A DNA stretch of 64,000 nt, from contig CABJBO010000004.1 of the NCBI GenBank assembly GCA_902363875.1, positions 65,864-129,863 on the forward strand, given 5' to 3'. This stretch comes from Coriobacteriaceae bacterium (GTDB lineage: Bacteria; Actinomycetota; Coriobacteriia; Coriobacteriales; Coriobacteriaceae). The notes below the pieces were generated by a model. The model searched no databases. It was not told the origin of the DNA and saw nothing but the letters and a program-made list of their open reading frames with translations. Below, one piece after another: positions 52,745 to 61,235 of this stretch (the first letter of the stretch is position 1; each line of letters starts with the position of its first letter). The translations under genes and the position numbers were made by a program.

Positions 52745-52793
52745 CGATTAATTCCCATCTGGTCGGATAACTCTTTAGTATTACCCATTTCCC

Positions 52794-52833
52794 ACCTACC
52801 AAAAAGGGACAGGTTTATTTTGGCAGGTTTTAT
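52794..52833 (-). repeat. REP-like palindrome copy D (inverted)
   Basis: The reverse complement of copies A, B, C and E (52794 ACCTACCAAAAAGGGACAGG onward). It lies upstream of the ABC ATPase gene. Confidence 0.8.
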
Positions 52834-52920
52834 ATGGGGAAACGAGGGCGCGGGCGGGCGCCAAGACTGTCCCAAGGCAACCATTTGACCCAAACCGCGC
52901 CCGCCGCTATGATGCCGCTG

Positions 52921-53046
52921 CGGAATGATTGTCTCCGTTGGGTGCGTCAGTAAAACTGTCGCGTCGCCCTAAACCGCCTTGTTGCTGATGACTTCTGCTG
53001 TTGCGTGATATCCCTTGGGCATCACGCCGCGGCAGGAGTCTTTTTT
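52921..53046 (+). promoter_or_regulatory. Riboswitch-like leader with terminator, probable fluoride (crcB) riboswitch
   Basis: CGGA-AUGAUUGUC-UCCG, UAAACCGCC and GCUGAUGACUUCUGC follow the order of the fluoride aptamer. GACTTCTGCTGTTGCGTGAT (52990-53009) also pairs with the strand ending ...GGCAGGAGTC (53021-53040) followed by TTTTTTG, a classic mutually exclusive terminator. The next gene is a CLC channel of the type often controlled by fluoride. Only the 3' aptamer strand is a strong match; the P1 pairing is not clear and an extra hairpin is inserted. Confidence 0.5.
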
Positions 53047-53060
53047 GTTTTGGAGGAGAA

Positions 53061-54305
53061 GTGTCGGAAAGCAGCGCATCGAGCAGAATTAAACGCCTGG
53101 TCAACACCTATAGTTGCCTCGTGCTTATGGGTGCCGTCGGAATCCCTATCGGCGTTATCGTTGGCGCCATCTGTGCCCTTTTTGGTCGTGTGCTCCTGGC
53201 AATTGGCGCCTTCCGTGACGAGCACATCGTACTGCTCCTTCCCTTCCTCGCCCTCATGGGCTTGGCCATCGTATTTGCCTACCGCACCTGGGGCAAAGGC
53301 ACCGATCGGGGCATGAGCTTAGTATTCGACGTAGGTCACGGACGCGAGGACGCCATCTCCCCGCGTCTGGTGCCACTCATTATGCTGAGCACGTGGGCCA
53401 CGCATCTCTTTGGCGGCAGCGCGGGACGCGAAGGCGTAGCCGTGCAGATCGGCGCAACCGTCTCGCATTGGATCGGCCGACGTCTACCTTTCCGAGAACC
53501 CGGCAACACGTTTTTGCTTATCGGCATGGCCGCCGGCTTTGCCGGACTCTTCCGAACGCCCCTCGCCGCCACGGTCTTTGCGGTCGAGGTGCTGGTCGCC
53601 GGACGCATGGAATACCGCGCGTTGTTTCCCGCGCTTACGGCTTCGCTTGCCGCAAGCATGACCTCCGGCGCCCTGGGGCTCGAGAAGTTTGAGGTCGCCA
53701 TTACCGCCTCGTATGCGCTCGACCTCCCCGGTCTTGGACGGCTGGCGTTGTTGGGTATCGCGTTTGGTATGGTAGGTGGCGCTTTTGCCTGGTGCCTTGC
53801 CCATGCCAAGACTCTTGCAGCGCGGCTGCTCCCCAGCCCTTACATACGCGTTGCCGTTATGGGCCTTGCGCTGTCGGCGATTCTGTTCGTTCTGTGGCAG
53901 GGGCGATACTGCGGCCTTGGCACCAACCTGATATCGGCGGCGCTCAACGGTGACGGCAAGGTCACCATCATGCCTTGGGACTGGGCGCTCAAATTCACAC
54001 TCACCATCGCCACGCTTGCCGCAGGATATCAAGGTGGTGAGGTGACGCCGTTGTTCTCCATCGGAACCAGCCTGGGTGTCGTGCTCGCCGGAATTCTCGG
54101 CATGCCGGTCGAGCCCTGCGCCGCGCTGGGATACGCCGCCGTCTTTGGCAGCGCCACCAACACGCTACTCGCGCCGATCCTCATTGGCTGCGAGGTCTTC
54201 GGTTTCGGTAATCTGCCGATGTTCTTCATCGTCTGCGTTGTGGCTTATCTGTTCAACATGGACAAATCGATCTACGCCCTGCAGGAGCACAGCCGCACCC
54301 GATAA
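53061..54305 (+). CDS. CLC-type anion channel/transporter, likely fluoride exporter
   Basis: A 414-residue CLC protein with about 10 helices. The conserved GGSAGREGVAVQIG (residues 118-131) is present; the GSGIP selectivity motif of chloride CLCs is missing from the N-terminal region, as in CLC-F. GYQGGEVTPLFSIG matches the family's third signature. With the riboswitch-like leader, the best guess is a fluoride/proton antiporter (CLC-F group). GTG 53061 has GGAGG upstream. Confidence 0.82.
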   Translation: MSESSASSRIKRLVNTYSCLVLMGAVGIPIGVIVGAICALFGRVLLAIGAFRDEHIVLLLPFLALMGLAIVFAYRTWGKGTDRGMSLVFDVGHGREDAISPRLVPLIMLSTWATHLFGGSAGREGVAVQIGATVSHWIGRRLPFREPGNTFLLIGMAAGFAGLFRTPLAATVFAVEVLVAGRMEYRALFPALTASLAASMTSGALGLEKFEVAITASYALDLPGLGRLALLGIAFGMVGGAFAWCLAHAKTLAARLLPSPYIRVAVMGLALSAILFVLWQGRYCGLGTNLISAALNGDGKVTIMPWDWALKFTLTIATLAAGYQGGEVTPLFSIGTSLGVVLAGILGMPVEPCAALGYAAVFGSATNTLLAPILIGCEVFGFGNLPMFFIVCVVAYLFNMDKSIYALQEHSRTR

Positions 54306-54374
54306 ACAGGGCGTTTGCCACCAAAAAACGCGCACGACAGGCCGGGCCCGCCGCGCGCGTCATCCTATACACGA

Positions 54375-55049
54375 TTAGTTATTGTTGTTGGTCATCGAAG
54401 CCACTGCTGCCGCAAGATTGGAAATGGGCATTGTCTGCAGCCAGATGCGCCCCGGACCGGTGAGCACAGTGTTGAACACGCCTTCACCGCCAAACATGAT
54501 GTTTTTGACGCCCTTGACCATCTGCGCGTCGATGCTCACCGTCTCCTCAAAGCCGGCCACGTTGCCGGTATCTACAATCATTTGCTGGCCAGCAGCAAGC
54601 TCGTACTCAACTAGGTCGCCGTCGATCTCGGCAAAGGCAATACCCGAGCCCGTGAGCTTTTGCATGATAAAACCCTCGCCGCCAAAGACGCCGGTCTTTG
54701 CCTTCTTGTTAAAGTGGATGCTCAGCTCAACACCACTTTCCGCGGCAAGGAACGAACGCTTCTGCAAAATCCAGCTCTTACCAGGGCCAATCTCGATCGG
54801 TATAATGCGGCCGGGGAAGCAAGAGCCAAACGCAATCATGCCATCGCCGTGCGCGGTCCAAATGTTTTGGAACAACGCCTCACCCGAAAAAGCCTTAGAG
54901 AACATCTTGCCTATGCCACCGCCCGAGGTGGACATCTCCATGTTGGGGGTCATCCAGACCATGGCACCGCTTTCGGTGATCATGGATTCGCCGTCGCTAA
55001 GGTTGCACGTAACAACCGGGAAAGCCCCTCCGCCGATCTCGTACTGCAT
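54375..55049 (-). CDS. AIM24 / TIGR00266-family protein
   Basis: A 224-residue beta-rich protein. The N-terminal MQYEIGGGAFPVVTCNLSDG, the EGFIMQKLTGSG central motif and VKNIMFGGEGVF are family landmarks. Members (AIM24-like, DUF124) are of unknown function. ATG 55049 has GGAAAGGAG upstream. It is convergent with the CLC gene. The C-terminus is NNNN. Confidence 0.88.
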   Translation of the reverse strand: MQYEIGGGAFPVVTCNLSDGESMITESGAMVWMTPNMEMSTSGGGIGKMFSKAFSGEALFQNIWTAHGDGMIAFGSCFPGRIIPIEIGPGKSWILQKRSFLAAESGVELSIHFNKKAKTGVFGGEGFIMQKLTGSGIAFAEIDGDLVEYELAAGQQMIVDTGNVAGFEETVSIDAQMVKGVKNIMFGGEGVFNTVLTGPGRIWLQTMPISNLAAAVASMTNNNN

Positions 55050-55174
55050 GACCGTCTCCTTTCCTTCGGGAGCCGAACAACGATGTCCATATTTTAGCAG
55101 TTAGAGGTGCGTTTATTTGGGTCGGTGGCGTTCATGGCGCCGATCACCGCCAGCCTCCGCTGCCGTCTGCACAG

Positions 55175-55214
55175 ATAAAACCTGCCAAAATAAACCTGTC
55201 CCTTTTTGGCAGGT
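55175..55214 (+). repeat. REP-like palindrome copy E
   Basis: ATAAAACCTGCC ... CCTGTCCC ... GGCAGGT, perfect arms. It ends two bases before the stop codon of the sensor kinase gene. Confidence 0.8.
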
Positions 55215-55215
55215 C

Positions 55216-56595
55216 TTAGAGGCGGACGGTGAAGGTGATCTGGTTACCGTGGCCGCAGACAGAAGCGCTCCCGCCATGGGCTTCGGCGATGGCACGCACC
55301 ACGGATAGGCCCACGCCCGAGCCGCCCGTCTTGGAGCTGCGCGACACGTCCGCACGATAGAAGCGGTCGAACAATCGGTCCAGGTCGCCTTCGGGCAGCT
55401 CGTCTACAGCGTTCGATACGACAAGCTCTGCCGAGCCTTTGCCCGCACCGCGCGAAACGGCGCGCAGACTCAACTCGATCACGCTGCCCTCGCTCGCATA
55501 GCGCGTGGCATTGTCCAGCAGCAACTCAACCACCTGCGTCACCGCCGCAGCATCGGCATGAGCGCGCACGCCGGTCGCGACCGACATCGACAGGCGCTTG
55601 CCGCGCGAGACCGCCACCGATTCAAACGGCGCGGCTGCCTTGTCAACTGCCTCCGAGAGATCGATCGACGCCATGGTAAAGCCCGCCGAGCCCTCGTCCA
55701 TGCGCGCCAAAAATACCAGACGCTCCGTAAGTGCCGTCAGTCGCGCCACCTGCTCGTGAATGCTCTGCGTCCACTCACTCTCGCCGCTCTCAATCTCCTG
55801 TACCTCGTTGGCGGCATCGATCACAGCGAGCGGCGTCTTGATCTCGTGGCTTGCATCGGTAATAAATCGCTTTTGCTTGCTGTAGCTCTCGACCATCGGT
55901 CGAATCACGGCACCCGACGCGACCGTTACAATTGCCAGCACCGCCAGCCAGCCAATACAGCTGATTGCCACACTCGCGTTCAAAAACGAATGGAAACTTG
56001 CAAGCTCGCGCGAACAGTCCACGAACACATAGGTGATCTCGTCGTCCTGGACGTCGGTCGTATAACGATAATTGCCAGAGAAGCCCGAGGTCCAGCCCTT
56101 GGCATGCAGCCTTGCGGCAATACTGGCGGCACGCTTGGCGCCCACCGCGGCAATGCGGGCGGTATTGACATCGACCACCTGCCCTTCGACAAGCGTCACC
56201 GTAAAGTAGCGCGTGTCGAAGGGAGACTCCGCCGTCATGCCTTCAAAATGTCCCACGCGAGCGCCCACTCGATCGCCATCCGCAACCATGCCGGTGCTCG
56301 TATCCCCGCCATTGCCGGAATCGGTCCTGGACTCGTCTTCCCAATCGATGCTGCCCTTGCCTGCCAGGATATAGTCCAGACGCGCATCAGCCATTTTGCA
56401 GACATGCGAATAATTGACGATGTTGATGCCGGCGATGATGAGCGTGAGCACCACGGTCACGGCGCCCATGGCAACGAGGATAAACTTGCGACGCAGACGG
56501 CGGCCCAATGCGTCAACAGAATTAGCCCGCCCCTTACTACTCGAGGCGGCGTGAAACCACTCCGTCATGCGCTTGCACCACGCGCTCGCGCTCAC
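55216..56595 (-). CDS. Sensor histidine kinase
   Basis: A 459-residue membrane kinase. Two transmembrane segments (about residues 30-52 and 195-215) flank an extracytoplasmic sensor domain. The HisKA H-box is in DASHEIKTPLAVID (near residue 245), then N, G1 (GGSGVGLSVVRAIAEAHGG) and F boxes of HATPase_c. I use GTG 56595, which has GGAAGG nine bases upstream inside the response-regulator end; ATG 56568 is possible. It pairs with the response regulator directly upstream. No HAMP domain is evident. Confidence 0.92.
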   Translation of the reverse strand: MSASAWCKRMTEWFHAASSSKGRANSVDALGRRLRRKFILVAMGAVTVVLTLIIAGINIVNYSHVCKMADARLDYILAGKGSIDWEDESRTDSGNGGDTSTGMVADGDRVGARVGHFEGMTAESPFDTRYFTVTLVEGQVVDVNTARIAAVGAKRAASIAARLHAKGWTSGFSGNYRYTTDVQDDEITYVFVDCSRELASFHSFLNASVAISCIGWLAVLAIVTVASGAVIRPMVESYSKQKRFITDASHEIKTPLAVIDAANEVQEIESGESEWTQSIHEQVARLTALTERLVFLARMDEGSAGFTMASIDLSEAVDKAAAPFESVAVSRGKRLSMSVATGVRAHADAAAVTQVVELLLDNATRYASEGSVIELSLRAVSRGAGKGSAELVVSNAVDELPEGDLDRLFDRFYRADVSRSSKTGGSGVGLSVVRAIAEAHGGSASVCGHGNQITFTVRL

Positions 56596-56597
56596 GC

Positions 56598-57281
56598 TTA
56601 TTCGCCTTCCTCGACAACCTCGAGCGAATAGCCCTGGTTGCGCGACGCGCGAATGGCAACGTTGGCACCAAGCGCCGTCAGCTTTTTGCGCAGGTACGAG
56701 ATATAGACCCACACCACGTTGGCGCCTTCGGGCGCGTCCTCACCCCAAACCTCGAGCATCAGACGTTCAGTGGGCATGCGCGTGCCGGCGTTGCGCATAA
56801 AGAGTTCCATAAGCTGAAACTCGCGATTGGCCAGGTGCTCCTCGCCCAAAGGTCCCACAAGCGTGCAAGCCGCCGTGTCGAGGCGCACGTTACCCACGCT
56901 GAGCGTCGTGGCGCCAATTGCCGTCGCGGCACGCGTCATGGCACGAATACGCGCAAGCAGTTCCTTGGCGGCAAACGGCTTGGTCAGGTAATCGTTGGCA
57001 CCGGCATCCAGGCCCTCGACCTTATCGGACACCTCGCTTTTTGCCGTGAGCATGATGATGGGCAGTCGCTTTCCGGCGGCGCGTGTACGCTTGAGCACCT
57101 CGATGCCGTCCATGCCGGGCATCATGATGTCCAGGATTGCGGCGTCGTAATCGTTGGTGAGTAGATTCTCGAGCGCCGTCAAGCCGTCGAGGGCGGTGTC
57201 GACCTCGTAGTCGCTATGTTGAAGAATCGCGGTGAGGGCGCGGGAGAGACCAGGTTCGTCCTCGGCAAGCATCAGCTTCAT
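56598..57281 (-). CDS. OmpR/PhoB-family response regulator
   Basis: A 227-residue regulator. The receiver domain (1-120) has Glu-Asp at 7-8 (LAEDEPG), phospho-acceptor Asp in AILDIMMPGMDG (near residue 51) and Lys in TKPF. The C-terminal winged helix (about 130-223) is of the OmpR type. ATG 57281 has AAAGGAG upstream. It is followed by the kinase gene. Confidence 0.95.
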   Translation of the reverse strand: MKLMLAEDEPGLSRALTAILQHSDYEVDTALDGLTALENLLTNDYDAAILDIMMPGMDGIEVLKRTRAAGKRLPIIMLTAKSEVSDKVEGLDAGANDYLTKPFAAKELLARIRAMTRAATAIGATTLSVGNVRLDTAACTLVGPLGEEHLANREFQLMELFMRNAGTRMPTERLMLEVWGEDAPEGANVVWVYISYLRKKLTALGANVAIRASRNQGYSLEVVEEGE

Positions 57282-57509
57282 AGTTGCTCCTTTGGCGCAT
57301 GGCTCTACAGGTTTCGATACTGCCGATGATAGCGTACCGTCAACCGCCTTAGCGCAGCCTTAGCTGCTCAACCTGCGCGTTTTTAAATACGCAGGATGTG
57401 GCTTAGCCAAACTTAAGGCGCACGTGTCGAGCGCTTTGACGCATGCCGGGCACGAAGGGACAGTGACTCATCCTTTCACGGCGCCCTAGTTATGCAAAGT
57501 GCTCGAGCG

Positions 57510-58088
57510 TTACTCCTCGTACGCGCCCTCAAGCCGAAGCAACCACTCCTTGCGATCAAGGCCGCCAGCATATCCGTTGAGCGATCCGTCGACCGCGACC
57601 ACGCGATGGCACGGCACGATAATCGAAATGGGATTACGCGCAACCGCAGCCCCCACCGCACGAGGAGACACGACGGGTGCCTCATTTCCCGGCACACGAT
57701 GTCGAGCCGCAACACGCTGAGCGATCTCGCCATACGTAGCGACTTCGCCACGCGGAATTGAAAGCAGCTCAAACCAAACCTCGCGCTGGAACGCCGTGCC
57801 GATCATATGCAACGGCGGCGTAAACCGAGGCTCCTGCCCCGCAAAATAAGCATTCAGCCAAGCCCAAGAACGCTCAAGCACCGAAGAAGCCGCGCCATTT
57901 GCCGGACTCACCGGCAACATGCCACCGGTACCGGAAACCGCGTCGGCGCCTTCAACATGTTCGGAGTCTTCCCGGAGAAGCGTGGAACCAAAGTGCTCCT
58001 GCCCCTCAAACCAAAGCCCCGTCAGACCGCGGCCATCAGCGGCAAGCAAGATTTCGCCCAAAGGCGAAGCAAATGTCGTCGTGACCAC
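57510..58088 (-). CDS. ogt: Methylated-DNA-protein-cysteine methyltransferase
   Basis: A 192-residue O6-alkylguanine-DNA alkyltransferase that repairs by suicide transfer. The catalytic motif IIVPCHRVVAVDG is near residue 160, with GYAGGLDRKEWLLRLE after it and PRAVGAAVARNP before it. The N-terminal domain begins VTTTFASPLGEILLAAD. The GTG start at 58088 has AAAGGAG upstream. Its leader carries three structured repeats. Confidence 0.94.
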   Translation of the reverse strand: MVTTTFASPLGEILLAADGRGLTGLWFEGQEHFGSTLLREDSEHVEGADAVSGTGGMLPVSPANGAASSVLERSWAWLNAYFAGQEPRFTPPLHMIGTAFQREVWFELLSIPRGEVATYGEIAQRVAARHRVPGNEAPVVSPRAVGAAVARNPISIIVPCHRVVAVDGSLNGYAGGLDRKEWLLRLEGAYEE

Positions 58089-58166
58089 CAGCGGCTCCTT
58101 TCAAAACTCCGCAACATAATACCGCGAATTGTGCAGACAACCCCAATCGACCCCAAAGTCACCCAA

Positions 58167-58300
58167 GGCAGCAGGCGCGACAGCGCCACAGCTGCCGCAC
58201 GACCCCAAAGTCCCCGCAGGCAGCAGGCGCAACGCGCCGCAGCTGCCGGCCGCGCTCCGCAGCCCCCCCAAGGCGGCAGGCGCAAAGCGCCGAGGCCGCC
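58167..58300. repeat. Three tandem nested hairpins, ~52-bp spacing
   Basis: Copies at 58167-58196, 58219-58247 and 58272-58300. Copies 1 and 2 have GGCAGC/GCTGCC outer arms, copy 3 has GGCGGC/GCCGCC; all have inner GGCGC/GCGCC. Copies 1 and 2 share a GACCCCAAAGTC lead-in. Confidence 0.75.
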
Positions 58301-58401
58301 GCCGGGACTAGGGCCCGCAACAACCACGTGCCCCCACATCAGCCCAGCGGCCCCAACCAGCAACGGCTCCATCGCAGGCCGCTCGCAGCCGAGTCGCCGC
58401 A

Positions 58402-58531
58402 GGCGGGGGCCGGGCTTAGTTTTCAGAACACTCCGCAGACCAGTGTGGCGCCTTGTCCGCAGCTCCGAAGGAGCAGGACAAGGCGCCACACATGGTCGAG
58501 GACGTTCTGAAAACTAAGCCCGGACCCCGCC
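58402..58531 (-). repeat. Nested inverted repeat at the asd 3' end
   Basis: Outer arms 58402-58429 and 58504-58531 (28 bp, one mismatch); inner TGTGGCGCCTTGTCC/GGACAAGGCGCCACA (58444-58458, 58476-58490) around a GCTCC-GAA-GGAGC loop. On the minus strand it starts 12 bases after the asd stop and carries ACGTCCTCGACCATGT. Confidence 0.9.
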
Positions 58532-58543
58532 GGACAGGTCGCA

Positions 58544-59569
58544 CTACTCGCAGAGCAGCTTAGCGATCTGGACGGCGTTGGTTGCCGCGCCCTTACGGAT
58601 TTGGTCGCCGCAGCACCAGAAGGTGATGCCGCGCGCGGCCTCGGGGTTCGAGATGTCGCGACGCACACGGCCGACCCAAATCAAATCCTGGTCGGAGGTG
58701 TCCATCGGCATGGGGAAGCGGTCGTGTGCATCCTCGGCGCTCATGTCGTCAACCAGTTTCACTCCCGGAGCGGCAGCCAGCGCAGCACGGGCCTCTTCCA
58801 CCGTGATGTCGCGCTCAAACTCGAGCGTAACGCTCTCGGAGTGCGAGCGCAGCACGGGCACGCGCACGCAGGTGCAGTTCACGCGCAGCTCGGGCAGGTG
58901 CATGATCTTGCGGCCCTCGTTCTGCAACTTCATCTCCTCGGAGGTAAAGCCCTCCTCCTTGACACCGCCGATCTGCGGAATCAGGTTGCTCGCCAGCTGG
59001 GCGGCAAACGCGCGCGGCTCGGGAATCTCCTCGCCACGGCCCAGGGCGGCAAGCTGAGCCTCGAGCTCGGCCATACCGGGAGCGCCAGCGCCCGAAGCTG
59101 CCTGATACGTGGACACGATCATACGCTTCACGCCAGCAAGCTGGTGCAGCGGCCACGTGGGAACCAGGCCGATGATGGTCGCGCAGTTGGGATTGGCGAT
59201 AAGGCCGTGATGCCACTTGATGTCGTCGGCATTGATCTCGGGCACGACCAGCGGCACCTCGGGATCCATGCGGAAGGCGTGGCTGTTGTCGACCACGACG
59301 GCGCCGCGCTTGACGGCCTCGGGCAGTAGCTCCTTCGCAATATCGTCGCCGGCGGCGCCGAGCACGATGTCGCAGCCCTCAAAGGCCTCGGGGCAAGCCT
59401 CCTCAATCACAACCTGCTCGCCGCGGAACTCGACGGTCTTGCCCGCAGAGCGCGCGCTCGCTAGCAGCTTGAGCTTGCCGACCGGAAACTCCTGCTCGTT
59501 GAGGCACTCAAGCATCTGGGTGCCCACGGCTCCCGTCGCGCCCAAAATAGCAACCGTGTACTGTTTCAT
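58544..59569 (-). CDS. asd: Aspartate-semialdehyde dehydrogenase
   Basis: A 341-residue enzyme reducing aspartyl phosphate to aspartate semialdehyde. The NADP-binding motif ILGATGAVGTQML (near residue 8), the active-site NPNCATI (Cys about residue 127), TYQAASGAGAPGM and the RSHSESVTLEF segment with catalytic His are present. ATG 59569 has AAAGGGGGAAGC upstream; a longer frame is unsupported. It follows lysC on the same strand after 173 bp and is first branch enzyme for the adjacent thr genes. Confidence 0.96.
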   Translation of the reverse strand: MKQYTVAILGATGAVGTQMLECLNEQEFPVGKLKLLASARSAGKTVEFRGEQVVIEEACPEAFEGCDIVLGAAGDDIAKELLPEAVKRGAVVVDNSHAFRMDPEVPLVVPEINADDIKWHHGLIANPNCATIIGLVPTWPLHQLAGVKRMIVSTYQAASGAGAPGMAELEAQLAALGRGEEIPEPRAFAAQLASNLIPQIGGVKEEGFTSEEMKLQNEGRKIMHLPELRVNCTCVRVPVLRSHSESVTLEFERDITVEEARAALAAAPGVKLVDDMSAEDAHDRFPMPMDTSDQDLIWVGRVRRDISNPEAARGITFWCCGDQIRKGAATNAVQIAKLLCE

Positions 59570-59742
59570 GCTTCCCCCTTTAAAGGCTGTGGCTTTTGCC
59601 CGCACGCCGAGCAGGCCGATTATTGTTGCCAGTGTATACAAGAACAGGGCGGGCACGAAACCCGCCCCGTCGAAACGAAACCGAAACGAAACGCCCCGCC
59701 GTAGTTTTTGAAGCAAGTCCCAAAAATCTACTGGGATAGCAG

Positions 59743-61131
59743 CTACTTGTGGAGCGCGGCCGGAGCGGGATCGACCGGCACGGGAGCCTCCAGGTCGGAG
59801 ACCTTCACAATGCCGTTCTCGTCGGAGAAGGCGCGGTAAATGGTCCGAATCGCCAGGTCGAAGTCCTTCTCCTCTACGCCGATAATGATGTTGATCTCGT
59901 CGCAGCTCTGCGAAATCATACGTACGCTCACGCCGGCCTGACCAAGCATGCCAAACAGATGGCCCGAGATACCTGCGCGGCCGCGAAGGTTACGGCCGAC
60001 GGTCGCGATGAGCGCCAAACCCTCGACAACCTCGATCTCGAGCGGCTCGACCTCCTGCTGAATGTCGCCCACGAGCGAGTACAGCGAGTCGTGCACATCC
60101 TGCTCCTGCACCACGGCGCCAAAGCGGTCGACGCCGGTGGGCATATGCTCGACGGAAACGTCATAGCGTTCGAACACCGAAAGTGCACGGCGCATAAAGC
60201 CGACACGGGGCTTGGTGCGGTCGCGGGCAACGTTGATGGCGACAAAGCCGCGCTTGCCGGTCACGCCGGTAATGATAGGCTCCGCCTCACCCTCGTCAGC
60301 CGTCTCGCTAATGATGGTGCCGGGGTCCTGCGGCGCATTGGTGTTCTTGATGACCAGCGGAATGCCTGCCTCGCGCACGGGGAACACGGCCTCCTCGTGC
60401 AGGACGCTTGCACCCATGTACGAAAGCTCGCGCAGCTCCTCGTAGGTAACGCGCGCAATGGGCTGAGCCTCGGGAACAATACGCGGATCGGCAGAATAGA
60501 AGCCCGAAACGTCGGTCCAGTTCTCGTACAGGTCGGCACCAAGGCACTTGGCCAGAATCGAGCCGGAAATATCGCCGCCGCCACGGTCGAGCAGCTTGAT
60601 CTGCCCCTCACGCGTCGCGCCGTAGAAACCGGGCATAACAAAGCCGCCCTGCTGGCCGTACTCCTGCACCAGCTCGGCGGTGCGGTTCATGCTGAGCGTA
60701 CCGTCATGATGGAACGCCACGACCGTCGCGGCATCCAGGAACGGCAGGCCCAGGTACTCGGCCATCAGGCGAGCGGTAAAGTACTCGCCGCGGCTTACGA
60801 GCTCCTCAGTAGAGTAGCCACCGGAGCGAGCACGCTCGGCAAAGGCCGCAAACTCTTCGCGGATGGGATAGGTGAGCCCCAGCTCGTCAGCGATATCAAA
60901 ATAGCGCTGGCCGATGTCCTCGAGCAGCTCCTCGCACGACACGTGGTACTTGACGTGCGCGTTGACCAAGTAGAGCAGATCGGTCACCTTGGTGTCGCCC
61001 TTAAAACGGCGACCGCAGGCAGAAACCACCACAAAACGGCGGGCCGGATCGGCATCGACGATGGCCTTGATCTTCTTAAAGTGTTCGGCGTCGGCGACCG
61101 ACGAGCCGCCAAACTTGGCAATCTTAATCAT
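59743..61131 (-). CDS. lysC: Aspartate kinase
   Basis: A 462-residue kinase. KFGGSSVADAEHFKKI at the N-terminus, SRGEYFTARLMAEYLG, and LDRGGGDISGSILAKCLGAD mark the catalytic domain. Two ACT domains occupy about residues 310-460 (GFMRRALSVFERYDVSVEHM and FGMLGQAGVSVRMISQSCDE), consistent with feedback control by Lys and/or Thr. It is divergent from thrC, which begins 104 bp away. Confidence 0.96.
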   Translation of the reverse strand: MIKIAKFGGSSVADAEHFKKIKAIVDADPARRFVVVSACGRRFKGDTKVTDLLYLVNAHVKYHVSCEELLEDIGQRYFDIADELGLTYPIREEFAAFAERARSGGYSTEELVSRGEYFTARLMAEYLGLPFLDAATVVAFHHDGTLSMNRTAELVQEYGQQGGFVMPGFYGATREGQIKLLDRGGGDISGSILAKCLGADLYENWTDVSGFYSADPRIVPEAQPIARVTYEELRELSYMGASVLHEEAVFPVREAGIPLVIKNTNAPQDPGTIISETADEGEAEPIITGVTGKRGFVAINVARDRTKPRVGFMRRALSVFERYDVSVEHMPTGVDRFGAVVQEQDVHDSLYSLVGDIQQEVEPLEIEVVEGLALIATVGRNLRGRAGISGHLFGMLGQAGVSVRMISQSCDEINIIIGVEEKDFDLAIRTIYRAFSDENGIVKVSDLEAPVPVDPAPAALHK

Positions 61132-61235
61132 GGGCTGGAGGTTACCTTTCTAAAAAGCCTCTGCGAACCTATTTTGCGCGCTCTGATACCATGGTTTCAC
61201 CGATTGGGACCAAGGCATCCGAGGAGCAGTGTTAT

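Larger units (their letters stand above)
58089..58543. other. GC-rich non-coding region between asd and ogt
   Basis: 455 bp with no gene I can support. It contains three tandem hairpins (58167-58300) and the nested repeat 58402-58531, and is otherwise low-complexity GC-rich. Confidence 0.6.

Noticed and set aside
57456..57482. AGGGACAGTGACTCATCC as a REP-like copy
   Set aside because: It shares GGGACAG only; no inverted arms.
58402..58531. Invertible promoter (inverton) flanked by inverted repeats
   Set aside because: The interior is itself almost symmetrical, so inversion would change little, and no recombinase gene is in the window.
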